NCBI GenBank assembly: GCA_016098155.1
Contig: JAAAJB010000069.1
Coordinates: forward strand, 1-64,000
Origin: Actinomortierella ambigua
Lineage: Eukaryota > Mortierellomycota > Mortierellomycetes > Mortierellales > Mortierellaceae
Length of the DNA: 64,000 nucleotides
Direction: 5' to 3'
Shown: positions 46,165 through 57,200 of the stretch, in pieces
Position numbering within the stretch: position 1 is the first letter of the stretch
Layout: each line of letters starts with the position of its first letter
Notes under the pieces: model-generated
The model's input: the letters and a program-made list of their open reading frames with translations, nothing else
Told to the model about the DNA's origin: nothing
Database searches by the model: none
Program-made: the position numbers and the translations under genes

Positions 46165-47727
46165 CTACTTTGGAAAAGGGGCGATGGTGTAGACGCTACC
46201 GCCGCCAAGAGAGACGACACGCCCAGGCATAGCGTCATCGCAGGCTGCACGAGCCTTCCAGCCCGAGCAGTGGCCGGGGGCGAGAAGTTCTGGGCCGATT
46301 TCTTGAAGGTCGCGAACGGTGTCTGGAATACGAGCCTCGAAATGGCCGCCAGCGAGATGGAAGCCACCAGCGACAAGGGCAATGTGGTTCGACTTGATTT
46401 CGGACGAAGAAGAGGAGGAGGAGGATGAAGCAGGAGTCTTGAAGGCATTGTGGACATCTTGACAGACATTGACGATGCCGGCATGGGAGCAGCCACTGAG
46501 CACGACGAGGCCGCGGTCCTTGACGCGAGCGACCAGGTAGCGTTCGTCCATGATCTCCTGCTCGTCTTTCCAGCAGCCTTCGGCAGCGAACCAGCGGGAA
46601 TGGCTGGGGAGACCAGTCTCGTAGGAGGTACGTCGTGGGATTTCGCCTGAAACGCCAAAGTATCCCTCACAGAGTGTATGGGCTTTGTCATTCAATGCAA
46701 TCTAAAAAGAAGATAGTCGAAAGAATATAAAATAAAAGGTACATCAGCAGCAGGGCACTTCGTCCCAATCCCTGTTACGTCGAACGGGATTACTCAATGT
46801 GCCGGCTGGGCAAAACAAAAGATCTGATATCAAAGCCCTACCTTGGCGCCTTCTTTTTCGAGAGCATGAAGGGTAGGGTCGGCGCCCCACGCCACGTACT
46901 CGTACCGATCATCTTCGGGTGTAGGACGCTTCAGGCATGCACCTCGTTGATCGGGTCGGTCGGGATGAAGATCAACTGCGCAAGATATGTGCAAAATAAA
47001 AAAGAAGATCGAACGGTCAGACAAAGCCTTTCAGTTCCGCAGCGGGAAAATCACTAACTACTCCTAATACAGATAAAAACACGAAAAGAAAAATGGACAG
47101 TACCAACGACGGGATCGATGGGCTGATGGCGCCGAGCTTCTGTGCAGGACTTGACAGCCTCAAGCATGCCCCCCGAGTGATCGATGTGCCAATGCGACAA
47201 CACAATAGCCTCGATCTTGGCATGGTCGACCTCGAGCCGGCGAGCGTTGGCGCGGTAGAGTGAAGGTGTTGGGCCAGTGTCGAAGAGCACGCGATGCTCC
47301 TTGCCATCCTTGACACCAATCTAGAAAGAGAAGATGGTCATTTTTTAAAGAAGAAAAAAAATGGCGTTTTGATTTAGCATTCCCGTTTTGTAATAATTCA
47401 CTTTTTGGGGGGAGTAAAAAAAAAACTTACGCAGAGCATTGAGAGACCGTGCCCAGCGACAACAAGGTCTTCGAAGTCAAAGGCAACGGTGTCTACACGA
47501 GTGTCGTCACTACCGTGATCGTGGTCACCACAACCACAGCTGCCGCTGCCAGGCTTCGACTTGACAGGGTCGCGATTGCGCGGATCCCTGTAGAGCTCTT
47601 GAGCTTGACCAGACTTGTAGGCGGGTCCTGCCGACATGTGGTCAATCTCGTTGTCGACAATGACTCTGAGCTGGAGCGAGTCGAGTTCAATGAGATCAGG
47701 GTACTCGTTGGGTTCGAAGGCAAGCAT
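46165..47727 (-). CDS. Metallo-beta-lactamase-fold hydrolase (dihydropterin-phosphate synthase-like)
   Basis: Four exons: 47727-47431, 47320-47104, 46975-46842 and 46701-46165, giving 394 residues. The metal-binding motif HWHIDHSGG (HxHxDH) is at about residues 141-149. LFDTGPTPSLYRANARRL precedes it, and the late motif VLSGCSHAGIVN, which supplies another metal ligand, is in exon 4. VVVDLHPDRPDQRG is created across the exon 2/3 splice. GC[SC]HAGIVN with this arrangement is typical of the group annotated as 7,8-dihydropterin-6-methyl-4-(ribofuranosyl)aminobenzene 5'-phosphate synthase-like. In fungi the true substrate is unknown. A Cys/His-rich insert (GSGSCGCGDHDHG) in exon 1 could bind metal. 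Divergent from the mitochondrial carrier gene. Confidence 0.85.
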
Positions 47728-48012
47728 ACTGTTGATCAAGATGTTGTTGTGCGTGGTAAAAAGTGTGATTAAAGTGTGAGAAAAAAAAAGTAAAGAGATC
47801 GAGTGGCAAGTGGGGGAATGTCATGCGCTTTTATACTCTGTCGAAGAGAGTTCTGTGTGACCCATTCAGGTTAGGTTTTTCCCCCCTCCCCTCCCCTCCC
47901 CCAACGAGACCACAAGAGAGGAGAGGGACAAGAGAAGAGAAAGGCAGATGGAATGCATTCCATTTTGCTTCCCTCATTCGCCCCATTGCCTTCCTCGTCA
48001 CCAACGGAATAA
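47728..48012. promoter_or_regulatory. Shared divergent promoter, MBL enzyme / carrier
   Basis: 285 bp separate the two divergent start codons. A run of CCCCTCC repeats lies at 47881-47901 just upstream of the carrier start. Confidence 0.5.
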
Positions 48013-49358
48013 ATGGCTGAAAGCACTGAAAGCACCACCGCTAGCGCCAGCAGCCCTCCAGGAGCTTCGGGAACCGCCGTGCAGCCACAACCGACTTGGA
48101 CTCCATCTCAGGAACTCGGTGCAAAGTTGGTCTTTGGAGGCATTGGGTGCATGGTCGCTGTTGTCTTTACCAACCCTGTCGATGTCATCAAGACAAGGCT
48201 ACAGTTGCAAGGCGAACACCATGGCGGCAGTGCCGCTCACCCACATGCCCAGCGAGCATTGCACCCTGTCGCTGTTCAAAACCCATCTCCGCTGGTGATC
48301 TCAGTCTCCGCTTCGGCGCCGCATTCGCAACCCTTGACACCACCACTTGCCCATACGACAGGCTTCAGGACAGCTCATAGCACGGTGGTGGTCGAAGGAC
48401 TGGCCGAGTCAGCAGCCATGCAGTCGTCGCCACCTAAACCAACACTCCGTCTCCTGCCCTTGCTGCGCGACATTGTTCGAAACGAGGGACCGCGGGTGTT
48501 GCTGGCTGGGCTGGCACCGGCAGTGTTGCGGGAGAGCATCTACTCGACGATCCGATTTGGCAGCTACGATCTCTTCAAGGGCCTCTATAGCGGCATGGGT
48601 GCTGGACTGAGAGGAGGAGAGGAAACGTCGACCATGGTCAAGCTTGGTGCAGGCCTCACCTCGGGCATGGTTGGCAGTGTCATTGCCAATCCTACGGACC
48701 TGATCAAAGGTAAAAAAAAAAAAAAAAAGCAAAATGCTAGAGAAAATATGGGGAAACAGAACAGACGCTTTGGCGTTTCCAACAACTTGTTGACATTTCC
48801 ATTGCATCTCAATCAAATCATGACGAATTATACATAGTCCGGTTACAAGCGCATTCTCCGAGCGGCAAGCCACGTTACCACTCGATTGCAGACGCCTGTC
48901 GATCAATCTACATTGAGGAGGGACTCCCAGGACTGTACCGAGGCGTTGTTCCGACCGCTGCACGCGCTATGGTTGTCACGGCCTCACAGCTCGCCTCGTA
49001 CGATACGACTAAACACTGGCTCTTGGGATTGAAGAGCTCAACAGGACAACGTTATTTCAGTGAGGGCTATGGTGTCCACTTTTTGGCCAGTACTATAGCG
49101 GGTCTTGTCTGTTCCATCTCAACTTCGCCGATCGATACCGTCAAGGTCCGCTACATGAACCAACAGTTTAACGCTCAGGGCAAAGGAAACCTGTATAGTT
49201 CGGCGCTGGACTGCGTCATCAAGACGATGCGCAACGAGGGGCCTTTGGCCCTCTACAAGGGCTTCCTTGCCTGCTGGATGCGTCTTGGCCCACATACTTT
49301 GCTTTCTCTCATGATCTTTGAGAAGCTGCGGAGTCTTGTTGGGATGAATCCTGTCTAG
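48013..49358 (+). CDS. Mitochondrial carrier (SLC25; UCP/dicarboxylate-like)
   Basis: Two exons: 48013-48709 and 48838-49358, giving 405 residues. Three carrier repeats are present with the PxDxxK signatures PVDVIKTR (from residue 55), PTDLIKVR (from 227, completed across the splice) and PIDTVKVRYMNQ (about 330). The paired downstream motifs EGPRVLLAGLAPAVLRE, EGLPGLYRGVVPTAARA and EGPLALYKGFLACWMRLGPHT complete each repeat. The last repeat resembles uncoupling-protein/dicarboxylate/oxoglutarate carriers of the inner mitochondrial membrane. Two additions make it longer than the usual ~300: a 30-residue Ser/Ala/Pro N-terminus, and about 70 residues of His/Ser/Pro/Ala-rich sequence in the first matrix loop. 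The transported metabolite cannot be assigned. Confidence 0.92.
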
Positions 49359-50352
49359 CACTTCCAAAAGATGTATTGGCAATTAAACCATTTGGCTTTG
49401 CATTTGCTTGTCGTTGCTCTGTACCTTTTTGAATGGGTCTTCCTAGGAAGGCTTCGTTTGCCGGAGCGTCCCCTGGCTCGCAGCTGTACGCGTAGTTGTT
49501 TCGTTACAATATAGGGATTTCTACCTGACTATGGGGGCAAAGGCAGAACAAGGATACATAGCGATCACGAGTTCCTCAATGGATCGTATCCTCATCGTCG
49601 TTGTCGTCCTACTTTTTCCTTCGGGTCACATTTTCACCATCGGTTGTGTTCGACGCGGTGCAGGGCAGCAGCAGGAAGAGGGAGGATCTTTTCTGCGTGG
49701 TGCCCTGAAGCTAGAGTTGACGCGCTTCAAGGTTGCGCTCCGCCAGTCGTTGGGGGTGGGAGTGGTTTTTGATTGAGAAACGGAGATCGTCTCAAGGCAG
49801 TATTCTAACAGAACTACATATTGTACAAGGGAAGAGATCCCCAACATCGCGATCGGATCAGTGATTGAGAGCGCGTCAGTGGCAGCAGCAGCAGCAGTTG
49901 TCGATCCCCTCGAATTTCGAACCCCTTACTCTTCGACCCCCAACGTGTCGCCCCCTTGCGATTAAAAATTAACTTTTTTTTGTCCTTTCCTCTGTGGTCT
50001 AATGGTTCAGCAAGGTCCAGCATGGTCCTGTGTAATTTTTATGGTCCAACTGTCCAACTTATTTCTTTTTCACGGGCCTCAAAAGAGGGCTTCATTCTTC
50101 AGCGCGCACCTGTCCGCGATCTGCGAGACGCGACCGCTCGCTGCAACAATAGAGGATAAAAACTATCTGCTACGGAAACAACGGGAGGAGGGTGACCCAG
50201 AAAAGATAAGAGCTAAAAGTACAAGCAGATGGGAGAGTGCAAGATAAAACTACACACTATTCAAAAGGAAAATCCAAAGGGAGTGGCGAGTCGAAAGGCA
50301 GGGTGTACATTTCTCCAATCTGCTTGTATAGGTTATCCGTCGTGACCTCCAC
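49359..50352. other. No gene; 3' flank of the carrier and spacer
   Basis: No domain-bearing frame. Low-complexity CAGCAGCAG is at about 49886. It ends at the left arm of the tRNA inverted repeat. Confidence 0.5.
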
Positions 50353-50421
50353 GGCGCGTCAGTTCAGTGGCAGTGGCAGCAGGATGCAGCGCAATGGCGG
50401 CCAAAATGAAAATGGAAGGCC

Positions 50422-50426
50422 AAAAA
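50422..50426 (-). terminator. Pol III T5 terminator of the left tRNA-Val
   Basis: Five T residues on the minus strand lie 6 nt after the discriminator base. Five Ts are sufficient for termination in most fungi but are one fewer than in the sister copy. Confidence 0.7.
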
Positions 50427-50432
50427 GAGAAG

Positions 50433-50506
50433 TGTCGAAATCCAGGTTCGAACTGGAGACCTTTCGCGTGTGAGGCGAACGTGATAACCAACTACACCAT
50501 TCCGAC
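50433..50506 (-). tRNA. tRNA-Val (anticodon CAC)
   Basis: Reading 50506 to 50433, a 74-nt cloverleaf forms. Acceptor stem GTCGGAA pairs with TTTCGAC (one G-U), discriminator A. D-arm has GTTGGTT, the anticodon stem TTCGC/GCGAA encloses CTCACAC with anticodon CAC, and T-arm TCCAG-TTCGAAC-CTGGA. No intron. Internal A and B boxes are intact. A T5 pol III terminator follows on the minus strand (50426-50422). CAC reads GUG valine codons. An identical copy lies in opposite orientation 155 bp away. Confidence 0.95.
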
Positions 50507-50661
50507 TTGCTTCTTGTAAAGAATGGAAATTTTGCCAATATGGAATGACTGTCTCACATTCCACATCACGTGACACAATTTTGACATTCCTGAATCACGT
50601 GATGTGGAATGTGAGACAGTCATTCCATATTGGCAAAATTTCCATTCTTTACAAGAAGCAA

Positions 50662-50735
50662 GTCGGAATGGTGTAGTTGGTTATCACGTTCGCCTCACAC
50701 GCGAAAGGTCTCCAGTTCGAACCTGGATTTCGACA
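50662..50735 (+). tRNA. tRNA-Val (anticodon CAC)
   Basis: The same 74-nt cloverleaf as the minus-strand copy at 50433-50506, with no difference in the mature sequence. Anticodon CAC sits in loop CTCACAC. A T6 run follows at 50742-50747. Confidence 0.95.
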
Positions 50736-50741
50736 CTTCTC

Positions 50742-50747
50742 TTTTTT
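50742..50747 (+). terminator. Pol III T6 terminator of the right tRNA-Val
   Basis: Six T residues lie 6 nt after the end of the mature tRNA. Confidence 0.75.
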
Positions 50748-50811
50748 GGCCTTCCATTTTCATTTTGGCCGCCATTGCGCTGCATCCTGCTGCCACTGCC
50801 ACCGACGCGCC

Positions 50812-51859
50812 ATCCATCACTGATCGTGGTGCTTGAGGACTCCCTTTTAAAGTCTGGTCTCTCTCTCTTTTCGCGCGTGTATGCATCCTTCGCGAAAATG
50901 TTCACTAGCAGAGGTAGTCAGCTCCTTCTGTACCGATTCGGGAGCAGTTGAGTGGTCGGTGACATTGCACCCTTCTTCTCGCAGGCCATTTTCCACATCT
51001 GTAGAGGAATATTGTGCGTGCGACTGGACAGCAAACAAATTCCTTTCGGCTGACTGTCCAAAAGTCTCAAGATGCGAGCTCACCTAGGCCAAGCTAAAAG
51101 ACGTAAGGGGACAGATAGCCCTACAGATGCAGATGTAGTCGCAGCCCTAGACTAGTCAGATCAACGGATGCGTAGGACCTGGCACCGTACGCCACATAGA
51201 GGAGGTGACCTCTGTATACAGGTGGCCTGTCCTTAGCAGGGTATTCTGACTTGACACCCCTCCTCCCAGAGCTGTCACCAATGGTAGACTGAAGAGCCAA
51301 AGTCGCCTCTTTGTGTTTTTCTCTTGTTTGTGACATGTATTTATCATGCGCTCTTTGTCTGGGTCACCCTCCTTCTTTTGATTCTGTCAACGAGGCAGCT
51401 GCGCCATCTACCGTAACTATTCTTTATAGCTTTCACCTAAATATTTTCGGCTTTCCCTTGCCCGTCGCAAAACCATGTAAGTTTGCCCGCCACCTTGGGT
51501 GTGCCCACTACCACCAGAAACACATTTATACATTTGCCGCTCTTCAAACAAAGCATCGTTTAGGGCACTGTCTTTGGAGAAGGATGATATACAATAAACA
51601 AACAAATAAGAAAAGGTCAGCAATTGACAAAATTTGCTCTTTATTGTCGCCATTAAAGTCGTCGTGAAAAGATAGAAACATTTAAAATACAGTGAGTGGA
51701 GAGTTTAAGTGGTATCCTATGTTCTAGAAATAGAACAATCAGAAAAAATAAGGGGTAAAAGTCTGAGAGTAGGGACAAGGCGTGGGGGTAGGGAGGAGGA
51801 AGAGGCAGTGCTCGCCTGTGTGTGTGTGTGTGTGTGTGTTTTTTCACTCCCTTCAAAGT
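50812..51859. other. Spacer between the tRNA repeat and the kinase gene end
   Basis: No supported gene. A (TG)n run at 51819-51840 lies just beyond the kinase 3' end. The rest is unique, mixed-composition DNA without domain-bearing frames. Confidence 0.5.
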
Positions 51860-54227
51860 TTATTCGTCCTTGGTCATCCACGGGTGAGCCAGCACCTGCG
51901 AGATGGTCAATCGTCGGGACGGATCAACGGCCAGCATCTTCTTCAGCAAGTCCTTCAAGTCATTGTCCATGCTCTTCTCGAGCACAAAGGGGAAAGACCG
52001 TGCCGATCGTCGTTTCCGATGGTATGCTGCCTTGCGTTTCGCGTCAGTCTCCCGCAGCTCTGCTGGGAGGTCACCATGCACCATTGTGAACAGGAGTAAA
52101 CCCATCGCCCACACATCGGCTTCGTAACCGTAAAAGTGCTCCCATCGCTTCGTTGGCGACGATGAGGATGCTGGCGTTGCAGCAGCAGCAGCTCCTGCAG
52201 CTCCTCGGCGGCCGTTCTGGGTATCATCGCCTTGCTTACGCGCGCGTTCCTTTTCGCGTCGTGCAATATTGGCATCCATCTCGGGCGGAGCCAGTATCGT
52301 GGTGCCGTAAAAGGCAAACGATGGCGAGCTGCCGTCATCGACGTGCTTGGAGTGTCCAAAATCGCAAAGCTTGGCTCGGTAGGTATTTGTGCGGGTATCC
52401 ATCGAGATGAGGGCATTCTCGTCCTTGATATCACCGTGGACAATGTTTTGCGAGTGCAGTGAGTGCAGGGCCAGCGAGAGCTGGGTGAAGATGGAACGAA
52501 TCACGCTCGTTTGGATGCCTGAACCCTGAGGGTAGTACTTGACTTGGTCGTCTGGTGTGGGTTCGACCTCGGCCGGTTTGTGCAGCTCGATAAAGTCAAA
52601 GAGTGAATGGCCACCCATCTCGATAACAATATACGAGATATCAGTGTTGGACTGATCGTCAGGGTCCACATCACCATACAAAGACGACGTAAAGTAGTCG
52701 ACAAACTCGAGCACGTTCTCATGTGACTTGAGCGATACGAGAATGTCCAACTCGCGCTGGACCTTTGTCTCGACAAGATCGGCCGTGTGTGGGATGACCT
52801 TGATAGCGACCTTTTGTTGTTGGTTGCGAATAGAATGAATACAGTTAGCTTTTCATCTGGACTAAAAAAAAAAAAAAAAAAAAAAAAAGTGGCCACCCCT
52901 CTTCAAGAAGGAACAATGTCATAGAAGAGATGCTTACATTCTTGCCATCTTGAACGCGTTTGGCGGCGAGCACAAATCCCGAGCATCCACTTCCGAGGAA
53001 ACGATCAATGATAAACTCATCGCGGAGTTTGCGGCTGGTGGCAAGGGCGCGCTCCAAGACTGTTTTTGACGTGGCTTCTTCGTGTGCCGGGAAGATAGTC
53101 TCGACTAGATGGCGCAAGTGTCGGTCGAGTTCGTACTTGTGATGGACACCTGCGTTTGACGACTGGCGGGTTGATGAAGTAGCGGTGGCAGAGACTGGGG
53201 TCGTGATAGATTGGCGGGTAGAGAGGTAGGTAACGGAGGACAGCGTTGACAACGTTGACGGAGACGAGATGGAGAGACTAGGCGAAGGGAAGGCCGCGCC
53301 TGCAGTGGTCAGGACACCGGTCTCATAGTGGTCCTCCTCGTCAGACTCGATGGAGACGATGTTATGCAACTCGTCATCTGAGATGACAATGATCTCTTGT
53401 GGCTGTCTTGCAGCGTGATTCGTCTTTGTCGAAGATGTTGCCCGATTGGCGGAGGACTGGGTCTGTTTCAGTCTCTTTGGTGCCTGGGACCCGATTCGGT
53501 GTTTGGGACGAGGTGACTTTGGAGGGGTGTTCGTCTGTCCGTCCTGGTCTCGTTTACGCTTCTTGGGCGGAACAAGGGAAAGGCTGTGCGGTTGGGAATC
53601 GGATGGGTCGATAATGGAGTGCTCGGCCTCCTTGCCAGTCTTGGATATTGTGAACCACTGCGAGGTCAGTCTTGTGTGCGAGGATGAAGAAAAGGATGTG
53701 GGGGTATTTGAAGGGCCAAGATCAAATGTGTCCACTTCCGAAGTGGACAAAGGTGTGGATAGCATGCCATACTGAGGCGAGCTAGGTGAAAGAGCTGTGG
53801 TAAAGAGTGTGGCTAGAGTAGTAGCCCCACATTGGTCCTCTGGCGAAGGGGTACGGTATGGAGATGGCATTGACGAAGAAGGCAGCAGCTCTTTAGCGGT
53901 TGGCAGGGGATGCGACGATGACGCCAAGGCAAGGCGCTGCTTTGAGGAGCGAGTTTTTGAGATCTTGCCTTGCGCAAAGGCAGACGGGGTTCGTGAATGT
54001 CGGTCGTGAAGGATGTCTCGAGACTTGCGGGAACCCAGGCTCCGCTTGGTCTTTGATGACAAGTTGGAATGCCAGCTGCAGTTGGATGGTGACAGGTCGG
54101 ATGAAGATGAAGAAGAGGAAGAGGATGACGACTCGGTGTACTTGCGGTAGAGGTCCATCGGTATCCAGATGATATTCCTTCTAGGCGTGTCGAGGAAGTG
54201 GTTCGTGTTTGCTGCTGCTGTAGTCAT
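51860..54227 (-). CDS. Serine/threonine protein kinase with Ser-rich N-terminus
   Basis: Two exons: 54227-52938 and 52810-51860, giving 746 residues. Residues 1-~390 are disordered (Ser11 run, basic KKRKRDQDG patch that could be a nuclear signal). The kinase domain begins at about 405: glycine loop GSGCSGFV, VAIK Lys434, EMGGHSLFDFIE hinge region, HGDIKDEN catalytic loop (about 555), CDFGHS, and the APPE segment. It ends LKKMLAVDPSRRLTISQVLAHPWM, typical of CAMK-like Ser/Thr kinases. The HRD arginine is Gly (HGD), making it a non-RD kinase, usually not controlled by activation-loop phosphorylation. A basic/Ala-Ser-rich insertion of about 50 residues follows APPE, before the EADVWAMG helix. 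All catalytic residues (Lys, Asp, Asn, DFG Asp) remain. The intron sits exactly before VAIK and contains an A24 tract. No specific ortholog recognised. Confidence 0.9.
52863..52888 (+). repeat. Poly-A tract in the kinase intron
   Basis: About 24 A residues on the plus strand (poly-T in the transcript) sit within the single kinase intron, upstream of its acceptor. Confidence 0.85.
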
Positions 54228-57200
54228 TTTGTTCGTTCAATGGGATATGATTTGTGTTCAGAAGCAGTGGGCTGTTTGTTGGAAATGTAGCAAGCGAGAA
54301 AGAGATTGGGGTGAGTATTAATCGACGCTGCCTAGATCGAGGTGGAAAGCGAGAGAAGTGAAAAAAGGCGGCGGTGCAGAGGTAAGGAAGGCACAGGCAC
54401 AGACACAGAACACAGACACAGGTACAGGTACAGGCATGCAAAGGAACTGAAGTGGATTTAAGCAGACAAAGGGAGAAGAATAGCCCATGCGATGTGACAA
54501 AGTAGGAGCAAATGAAAGACGGAGGATGCAAGTGGACCGGGTTCAAAATAGGCCCGGATACAGAAGGGAGGGGAAAGGGGTGCGATGGCTGCCGTCGTCG
54601 AGGTAGAGAGAAGGGATGGGTGCTGGTGGTGGTGGTGGATAGAAGGGTTGTGGATAGTGGAAAGAAGGTAGGAGATGGCAGTGGTGGAGGTCAGAGGTGT
54701 TAGAGGGATAACAGGGGGGGGGTGGGCAATATCGCAATACGGGTGAGCGATGAATCTCTGTTCAATAGCATGCAGTGCACACAAGGACAAGACAGAGAGA
54801 AATGCGTTCTACTCGGGCCAGGGGCTGCAGGAGGTGGTCGCTCTGCTGCTCCTTTGACACCCTGTCTTCTCTCTGTGTGTTTTTTTTTGCCCTCCTCGCC
54901 ATACAGGGTATGTATTAGCGAGAAAGAGAGAGACAACTACACCGTACAGCAGCAGGCACAGGGAGCGCGCAAGAGAAGGAGCGTAAATGGGTAAAGACAG
55001 GAGGATGATGCTTCGTTCATTTCTGAGCCTTACCTTGCTTGCAGTGAAAATTCGTAAGCGCGTGTGGTTGAATAAGACTTTTTTGGTCGCAGACGTGCAA
55101 GGAAACAAGGGTTTGGGTCGTGGGCAAAAAAAAAGGGTATCGGATGGAGAGCGAGGAAGAGAGAGAAAGAGAGAGAGAGAAGGAAAGAAAGAGACAGAGA
55201 GAGAGAGAGAAGGCGAGACGAGGAGAGAAAGACAGGGCAGGACGGAAGATCCAGATAGCAATGGACGGATGGCTGTTGAGATTCTGCTACCGATATGGTC
55301 ACAGCAGCTAAAAAAGAAGGGGAGAAGAAAGAGGTGTGTTGGTGTTGAGCCAAGGGAACTGATGCACTATTGGGTGCTGCTACCACTAACACGAATGCGC
55401 TTTGCTGAGCCACGGGCGGGCGGAAGGGCAGGGTCGATGCCATGGACGGTCCAGCCTGACCAAGCCGAGTCGATTCAGGTCAAGCTAGACTAGGCCAGGT
55501 CAGGTCAGGTCAGGCCAAGCCAAGGCCAAGGCCAAGCATGGTAAGCAGCAACAAAAGCAAAGGTGCATAGCTGGCTGTGTCCATGCCGCCGCTGCATCCC
55601 TCGCACGCACAGGCAGGTGAGCGAGTTCACTCCTCCTGAAACAGAGACAAGAAACTGGCAGACCAACTCTAGTGGGCCTAATACGAGAACACATTACACA
55701 GACAGCACACACACAATGACCTGTTTTTTTTCCCTTTCTCCCCCTCTGCCCATTCGGGGCATGGTTGTTTGCTCGTTGTTGGCATGAACTCGAATCAAAC
55801 GAAGAACGACCAACAACAGCAGCAGCAGCCTGGGTGGTTTCTTGGACAGGCATTGTATACAAAGAGGCACCCATACAAGGTTCTGAAGACCCCACCCACC
55901 ACCCTTTCCTCCCCATCGGTTCGTTTAGCCTTTTTACACTTTCCGCTTGCTCACGCCCACACTCTCCTGTGCTGTGAGACAGTTTGAGTGTGTATGTTGT
56001 GTGTCAATATGTGAATGTGGGATGTGTGTGTGGAGTCAGACATATCCACCCAGTGCAACAGGGACATGCACACATGGGAGACAAGGAAACACACCAGGCG
56101 ACGACGATGGGGCAACAGGGCAGACCCGACAGATACAGACAGAGCACAGAACCACAGTCAATCATCCTCTTCTCTGTCCCCTCGTCCCCTTCTCTCGCCT
56201 CCTTTGCTCCCCACAACCTCCTTTTTGTGTGTCTGTTGTGTCTGGCTGTTCATATTGATCCTGCTCCCGGACAATTGACAGATATAAAGCAGAGTGACTT
56301 ACACTAGGAGTTGTTGAGAATAGGGTTCTTTTTGACGGATCGTTACCGGAGAGTGAGAGTAAAGAAGGAGGGAGAGAGGGAGAGCGAGCGAGAATAGAGT
56401 CGACTCGGTACTGGAATAGGGATCAGGATACAGGGAAAGGACACAGAGAGGCTCGCTCGCCTTCCTGGCTGTCTGAATGAAACCAGAACTTGCTGCTTTA
56501 GCCCAGGAATCAGAGTGATATCGGTCGCTACAACGTCTCCCGCTTGCTTGCTTGTTTGTTCCTTTGAGATATCTGCCAGGTCAGAAAGAACAAGAGAACA
56601 GTGGAGAGTGAAAGAGAGAAAAGACTACCGAAGGAGGGTCTATATGAGAGGTGGCTGTGATGTTGATGGTAGATGTTGGCTGAATGAAGATTCCATGGAC
56701 GGAGGAATGGACAGGCGTCAATGAGTTTTAACAAGAAGAAAAAAAAAAAGTGTGCAGAGGGAAGGAGGGATAGTGAGAGGGGGGGGAGAGAGGAACAAAG
56801 GCGGTTATACTTCAGGTCCGTTGAAAGGGGTGGAGGAAGAGAAGAAGACAAAGACGAAGAAGAAGAGGAAAGGTGTGTAGGTGGGGCTCAAAGAGTGGAG
56901 GAAGAAGAAGAGGAAGAAGAAGAGGAGCAAGAACAAAGGTGGAAGCATGAAAAAAAAAAAAGGTGCCCTCCTCACCACTGTCCACTGCCCACCAACACTC
57001 AGACCGGGATAAACGAATATGAAAAAAGTATGTGTGAGGTGCTCTGCGCTGCCTTCAGCCTCCCCGCATGCTCTCCTTCTCTTCCCTACCAGGACACTGA
57101 CATGCCATGCTCTCTGGCTGTGCCCAATGCCCACCCTTGTGTGTGCGTATGTGTGCTTTCGCTCCATGCCCCATTCTCCTCGTCTCTGCAAGTCTTTGTT

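Larger units (their letters stand above)
50353..50573 (+). repeat. Left arm of large inverted repeat carrying tRNA-Val
   Basis: About 221 bp are the reverse complement of 50595-50811. Visible differences are an A5 versus T6 run and a 5-nt length difference near the outer end. The arm includes the whole minus-strand tRNA-Val plus about 67 bp of 5' flank and about 80 bp of 3' flank. The spacer to the other arm is 50574-50594. Confidence 0.92.
50595..50811 (+). repeat. Right arm of large inverted repeat carrying tRNA-Val
   Basis: This is the reverse complement of 50353-50573. The innermost bases of the two arms are CACGTGA and TCACGTG, separated by 21 bp. Confidence 0.92.

Noticed and set aside
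55490..55545. GGTCA/GGCCAAG tandem words as a regulatory array or CRISPR-like repeat
   Set aside because: Units are 5-6 nt with no spacers; simple microsatellite. CRISPR is not expected in a fungal nucleus.
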